Notes under the pieces: generated by a model | Seen by the model: only the letters and a program-made list of their open reading frames with translations | Told to the model about the DNA's origin: nothing | Databases searched by the model: none | Assembly (NCBI RefSeq): GCF_002078875.1 | Contig: NC_034424.1 | Location: 2,742,092-2,806,091, forward strand | Length of the DNA stretch: 64,000 nucleotides | DNA from: Numida meleagris | Lineage: Eukaryota > Chordata > Aves > Galliformes > Numididae | Reading direction: 5' to 3' | Part shown: positions 58,526-64,000 of the stretch, one piece after another | Layout: each line of letters opens with the position of its first letter | Numbering within the stretch: the first letter of the stretch is position 1 | Position numbers and translations under genes: made by a program

Positions 58526-60580
58526 TATATGTTAAGCGGTTGCGGGAGGTGGTTTATTTACACAAGTTATCACCTTAGAAAATCAACAACAAAAAGTCCT
58601 CCTGAACTCCTGGTGAGAGTTTGTTTTGCTTCGTAGCAAAACCTGTGCGTTATCGTACGCTGCTGAGAGCAGAGGGAGGCTGGGTGGTGGCTGTGCCCTG
58701 CTGCAGGGGAGAGCACATGGGCTGGGTTCAGACCTATGGTACTCCCAACTTCTCAGAGCTGTGTTTGCTGTTACCCATGGGAAATTACTCCCTGCAGTTC
58801 CTTTGTGCAGACTTCAGTGGTTGTGTTGTGTTGCACAATCCCTTGGACAAAGCTTAGATAGCCAAGAGCATCTGCTGGAAAGACCAAACAAGAGTTCTTC
58901 CTCCTTCAGCTCCTGTGCAAAGGAATCCTCGGTGCGCTCCCTCTCTGTTTTGTTACGAGAGGATGTCATGCTACATTGGGCAGATGTGGCAAAGCAGAAC
59001 ACAACAGAGCTGTGCTAAGCCTGATGTGCTGTCATGCTGGTGGAGGATTTGTATCATTCCTTCCTATAGGTGCAAAAAAATGGCATGAGTGGTCAGCCCT
59101 TGGGATCCAGGCTGTCATGCATGTGTAGGAGCTCTGAAAAAGAATGTGGAGATGGGCTGCCCTCAAAATCCAGCACAGATTTGCTCGTCTGTGTTGTGTG
59201 CCAAATGCAGCCTGCTGTCAGTGCGCCGGTTCTGCCTGCTGACTGCCCCTGCAGTGCTCTGCTCAGGGCGGTGCTGAGACCTGTGGGTCTAACTGTACTG
59301 CAAGTCATGGAAGCTGGTCTCTAGCTCTTGTTTTTAGCGTCGTTAAGCCCAGCAGCAGCAAAACATTCTTTGCACAGCTGCTCTGAGGGACCTACCAGCA
59401 GTGTCACCGAGCCACGTGGAGGCATCTTTCTCTGGGCAGAAGCAGTGAGAAGCAGCTCTGAAGCTGGCAAATGGCTCTGCCTCAGAAGAGCCCTGTGTGG
59501 AGGCTGCTCAGTGCAGTGATGCAGTTCACTGCAGCCTTTCTCCAGTGCCTTTCTCCTGTTCCTCCATGAAGAGAGTTGCTCGGACATCCCATATCCTTAC
59601 CCTCTCCTTGATAGCTCCTGGAGCCCAGCACAGCCCTGCCTGCACCGCAGCACTGTTACATTCAACATCGGTATGCCTGCATTTCCCAGGGCCCGCTGCT
59701 GTCATGCTTCACCCTCGCTTTCCTTCCTCCAGAGCAGCCAGCACAGCTCAGACCCGAGAGCCCCCCCAAGGCCAGCAATGTGTGAGCCGGGCTGAGGCCA
59801 TGGGGGGAGGCGGGAGCAGGCGCTGCTGTCAGCTCCGTGCCAGTGCCGGCACCACGACATTACTCACTGCAGATTAATGTGGGAGAAGGTCCTCGCCGAC
59901 AACCCCTGCAAAACAGCTCAGCTTCAAGTGGAATTACAGTGGTCCTTTTAGATAAGTGTATTTTTGCCAGCTGATCCACAACAGCACTCCCAGTGGTGGG
60001 GAAAGCTGAGACTATTACAGTAAATACAAAAGGGAAGACATACTTGGCATCCCTTTACATTAGAGCTGGCTCAGAAGAACGCCTGCGTAGCTGTTCCACT
60101 GCCAAGATGGATTGTAGTCAGATAGTACACACTGCAAAGGAACCAGAGCACACACTGAGATCTGTTGGCTTTTTTTTTTAACAATAGTTTATTTGTGTTT
60201 CAAAGGGATAGTTACAGGAATCCAGATCAATATGCTTGTCCAGAACTGTGCCTTCCTATTTCAGGGCCTGGATGAATAAGAGGTTACTTGAGTTCACATG
60301 CATATGGAGGATCGGTGCCGGCGGTAATGCGTCCTCCCAGGCTCCTCGTTACTTTTCCCTTTTGAAAGGAAACGTGAAAAAGCTGCAAAACTGAAGTTGA
60401 CGTTGTTCTGGTTGCTGGAGTTTTATTTTTTTCCAGCAGTGTCTGCATGGTTGTGCAGGGCTCTTCGTGAACGCCCAGCCCAGGTCATGTCACACAGGAG
60501 ACAGCGGTGGCTGAGCACCCCATTCCAGCGTGCTTTAGTGGGCCCTGGTTGGACCTTTCTCAATGCATGTCCTGAGAACG
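58526..60580. other. Non-coding stretch, GC-rich in the middle
   Basis: The segment 59560-59880 is about 60% G+C with only moderate CpG density (about 12 in 300 bp by hand count). Frames of 130 codons (58626-59018) and 126 (59497-59877) have no recognisable domain. No repeat or RNA gene was seen. Confidence 0.55.
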
Positions 60581-60765
60581 TAGAATCACAGAACCATTAA
60601 GGTTGGAAAAGACCTCTAAGATCACCAGGTCCAACCCATCCCCACCATGCCCGTGTCCCTCAGTGCCACATCTCCACGCTCCTTGAGCACCTCCAAGGAC
60701 AGTGACTGCACCACCTCCCTGGGCACTCGTTCTGAGAAGAAATTTTTCCTGATACCCAACCGTGT
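60581..60765 (-). mobile_element. CR1 LINE, 3' fragment
   Basis: On the minus strand this is about 185 bp of CR1. The plus-strand run 'tagaatcacagaaccatta' with 'aggttggaaaagacctct' is the reverse complement of the CR1 tail. The stretch at 60690-60760 ('aggacagtgactgcaccacc', then 'tgagaagaaatttttcct') corresponds to the end of the reverse-transcriptase frame and adjacent 3' UTR. The copy is 5'-truncated and inactive, with moderate divergence. Confidence 0.93.
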
Positions 60766-63700
60766 TGGGGTTCAGAAGGAATCGAGCACTTCTGAAACAG
60801 AAGGAAGAACGTTTCAATGAAATATTCCCTTTTTGTTGTTGTTGTTTTTTTTAATGGAATATTTTAAAAGTACAACTTCAATGCAAAGATGTTCAGCATT
60901 TCCCAGCCCCAAATTTTGAAACCATCAATATTTTTTCATGAGTCCAGCAATCTCTCCCTTTTGCTGGGACAAGAAAAATGGTTGAACTAACGGAGTTAGT
61001 TGCATGAGATTAAAAATCTGTTTTCTGCTTGGTTATCTTGCTGAAATCTTTTGAAAAGCTAGTTCAGATAATGGTTTGTAAGTGCTTGAGAATTAGACCT
61101 GTAATTGCTTTGAAAATCTGCTGTTATGTCCTGTGTTTTCTCTGCTTTTTCTAAGGGACACAAGCAAAACAGGATTTTGAATAGAGAGAGGTACCCAGAT
61201 GTTCTGGGTAAGAGCAAGATATTTTCCACTATAGAATCATCAGTCCTGATTTACAGCAAGCAGTACATTTCTGACAATTTAAGCAAGCATGCCCAACTGT
61301 TGCACCTGGATTTTTGAGGTTAAAATTGTGTCCATGACTTGAGCACATACGGTATCTTGCTGATGATGAATTATGCTGCTCATACTTTGAATGGTGCCAC
61401 TGCATTTTTTGTGAAGCGTAGACTCAACAAAGTATATCAGCAGACGGAGCCAGTTTCTTCTGCATTTCAACCTACAGCAACTTTCTCAACGCAGACTGGC
61501 CTATGTCAATCCAAGGGGCTATCTTGAGGAGCGAGTTCCAATGCAGCAGCACTTCAGAGTTCAAATTCTGGTGTCACTTGGCACATTTTTAACGTCTCTT
61601 GCTTTTGTGATGACAATCCTGTTACATGAAGAATTTTGGCTGGTGCATGGTGTTCTCCTTTCAACTGTTTTGCATAGCTGAGGAAGACACCATCCTGTCT
61701 AAATCAGTGCAGTTTGCAGCAGCGTGTCTGCTCTGTGCTGTGAGAAGGGCTTCTTTAATCTTGGCTCCCTCCTCTCCATTTTTCTCCTTCCTCATGTGTT
61801 GGTGCATTGCCCAGCATGAGAGGCGGGCGGTCGCTGGCGGTGGCAGTGCTGCAGCAAGAGAAAGGAGCTGTGGTTCTTCGGGGATCTCACTCTGAATTGC
61901 ATTAGAAGGTGAAGATTGTGAAAAAGATGTGGATTATCTTCTGTTGGCCGCTGCTGTTTTGATTTTCTCACCTGAGCTGATGGGATGAGGGGGGCAGGGC
62001 AGATTCCTTCTGGACACCCCAACACTAAGAAGTGTTGAAGAACTGGCTTTGCAGTCTTGCAAGAAGCAAAGCAAGATTTCTACCTCCAGGAAATGCTTGA
62101 AGTGGGGAACCAGGCGTGATTGTGGAATGTATTTCAGGAGACGAGCTCCTTGCAGATCCAGGTCCTTTTAAACTCTCTTTGTGCTTCTACCCCTGCAGAG
62201 GTAGAAGACTGGTCCCCCACTGCTGAGATGAGAGGGACAATGCAAGCACTCCAGAAGACGCTTGCTCAATCCTCCCTGGCCCTGGCCAGGACTCGAAGTC
62301 CCTTGCTGTCCTGAGCACAGCGGAACGCTCTGCACACTGACATCGCCGTGCAGATAACTGGCTGGGAACGGATTTCTTCAGGGCTTATACTCCACCTCCA
62401 CCCACACTTGCAGTCCCAGAGTCACCAAAGAAAGTTTAAAAATACTCTGCCAAATGTTTGCTCAGTTCAGTTGTTGGGCCTTTTTGTATTTAACCCGTTT
62501 TGATTGCTGATTTTTTTCTCGTCTTCCCTTGAAAAAGTTTCTCTTCTGGGGGTGATCCATAGGAGCTGGACGTGTAGGAGGCTCCTACAGAACCTGCCTT
62601 GGCAGCAGTCACCTTGCAGGTACTCCCATGCAATGCTTTTCTCTGCACACGTTTGTGATCTGGGAGATGTACGTGGCTCTTTTTGATGGGAATCAAATCA
62701 GGGTTTGGTTTCAACATCTCTTGAAGAGAGAGAATGCAGGGCACAGACTGCATTGCAGGGAAAATTACCCAGTGCATCATGTGCCTACTTACTTCTCCGT
62801 CTTACTTTGTTCTTAATGTTCTCTCCCTGTGTTCAGGACTAAAATTGCTGGCTGTAAGGCAGAGGAGTCTTGTTTATGTGTAAGAAGAGATCATCTTCAG
62901 CTTCTGTTTTTTTCTGTGTGCATTGCACAACTTTTGGAAGAACCAGTGGGCTTCCACGTCTGTTGTACCTGCAGCATGATCTCCTGCTTAAAGTTGAGCA
63001 GGAGGAGGGCAGGCTGCAGCTCCAGGCTCAGCTTCAGCCACTGCACCTCCAGGGGCAGAGGAGGACGTGCCCCCACCCTCAGTGTCACCGTTATGTGGAG
63101 TCATGGTCTGTCCCAGCAGTCGGTCCCCCAACACCGGCGTTGAGAATATGCTAACTTTGATGTACAGTCAGCACTTCTCGTAGGAAGTTTATAGCCCCTT
63201 CATTTATCATGATTTTCAATGTGTGCGTGGCTGGGGAGGAATTAAAGCAACAGATTTATTCCTCCAGGAGGTGGGTTCATCCTGCTTCTGGCAGGGGCAG
63301 GCGGTGGGGAGGGCGAGCAGTGTCTGAGCGGGCAGGCAGCACGCTGCCAGCTGCATCCAGATGAGTTTCACCTCAGCAGGTCTGCTCCTCAGAATCCCAA
63401 GAGAGCCCCCAAACAAATTACCAATTACATTTTGTGCTTTAATTAAACAGAAAGGTGAGCACACTCTTTAGTTTCATTGTGAGCCAGTGTTAAGTAGTCT
63501 CCTGAGTGATTACAGACCCAGCAAAGCGGAGCGATGCTCACTGCCTTCCTTCACGTATCCATCCTTTACTTCAAAGCCTCCCATGAGGTTGGTGGGTTTG
63601 GTGTCCTCCTAACCTGCCCTAGAGAAGCTTGGAGGCTTGGGGATGGTATGAAGAGCTTTGAGCATCTGTTTAAGTTAAAGGGAGCCCCATACTGTTAATA

Positions 63701-63840
63701 GCTGGCTCCGAGATGCTCAAAATCCAACTGCATCTGGGCCCTGAGTGTAAGACCTGATATTAAAGCAAGGAGTGTTACCCAAAATTTGCGCCACAGAGGG
63801 AAGCATTGGCAAGATGACAAGAGCCCAAAGGTTTTGCTTC
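60766..63840. other. Non-coding stretch, no gene seen
   Basis: Unique DNA. Frames of up to 104 codons (62829-63143, plus) are unsupported. A G/T-rich simple tract (TTGTTGTTGTTG) lies at about 60834-60846. No recognisable repeat families or RNA genes were seen. Confidence 0.6.
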
Positions 63841-63870
63841 ATTTGCATGTGTATTTGCATAATTGCAAAT
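63841..63870. promoter_or_regulatory. Cluster of octamer (POU-type) motifs with palindrome
   Basis: Two exact ATTTGCAT octamers lie at 63841-63848 and 63853-63860. The second forms an inverted repeat with TGCAAAT (63864-63870) around TAAT, so ATTTGCATAATTGCAAAT reads nearly the same on both strands. ATTTGCAT is the established binding site of POU-domain factors (OCT/BRN classes). Three sites within 30 bp, one pair palindromic, suggest dimer binding. More AT-rich sequence with TAAT cores follows to about 63960. This is a candidate enhancer core; activity is inferred from motifs only. Confidence 0.4.
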
Positions 63871-64000
63871 GGATGAGATGCACATTAATAATCACGCTTA
63901 CATCTTTATCATTCTCAATAAGTACAGAGAAATTTTCTTGCTCTTGGAGTTCATCAGTAATAAAAACCTGCAGTGTCCTCATTCTGTAAATGCAGGGAAT
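63871..64000. other. AT-rich right edge of window
   Basis: AT-rich DNA with 'acattaataatcac' and 'cagtaataaaaacctgc' continues from the octamer cluster and may belong to the same candidate element. It is cut by the window edge. No gene is seen. Confidence 0.4.

Noticed and set aside
1..64000. CRISPR arrays, tRNA or rRNA genes, endogenous retroviral LTR pairs
   Set aside because: None seen: no regular spaced repeats, no cloverleaf-like sequence, and no paired LTRs with primer-binding site or polypurine tract recognised by eye.

Overview
This window looks like nuclear DNA from a bird, most probably a galliform such as chicken or turkey. The main evidence is repeats. At least eight pieces of CR1, the dominant avian non-LTR retrotransposon, are present on both strands. 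The plus-strand copies end in the typical tandem ATTCTRTG octamers. Older repeats are layered beneath them: two heavily decayed CR1 copies of an ancient amniote type, one L2-like reverse-transcriptase relic, and several MIR-type SINE relics. There are no bacterial or viral features.

I found no protein-coding exon that I can assign to a known gene. Most open reading frames are 60-120 codons and look like chance. The longest are 168 aa (2828-3334), 166 aa (50515-51015) and 160 aa (55724-56206). None shows a recognisable domain, and the first two lie in CpG-rich DNA where long chance frames are expected. The only convincing coding sequence is broken CR1/L2 reverse transcriptase. The window is best read as intergenic DNA or part of a very large intron.

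Layout. 1-2680: unique non-coding DNA. 2681-3130: CpG-dense block. 3594-3767: CR1 tail. 6941-7049: MIR-type relic. 15240-16200: ancient CR1. 16908-16988: MIR-like relic. 25060-25458: CR1 with internal deletion. 26764-27520: CR1 on the minus strand. 28222-28590: L2 relic. 28910-29020: MIR-type relic. 30974-31034: short tandem repeat. 34611-34715: CR1 tail (minus). 37570-39200: long ancient CR1. 40161-40219: CR1 tail (minus). 40230-41060: CpG-rich block with a 28-nt perfect purine/pyrimidine alternation, followed by a possible exon at 41305-41394. 43062-43422: CR1 (minus). 44995-45950: best-preserved CR1 (plus). 49360-50900: CpG-elevated plateau. 55341-55420 and 58391-58525: MIR-type relics. 60581-60765: CR1 (minus). 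63841-63870: octamer/POU-type motif cluster near the right edge.

No genes here can be shown to act together. The functional candidates are regulatory: three CpG-rich blocks and several homeodomain/POU-type palindromes. No previously undescribed biological system is evident. The most testable leads are the 40.2-41.4 kb block as a promoter with a small downstream exon, the 49.4-50.9 kb CpG plateau, and the octamer palindrome at 63.85 kb.
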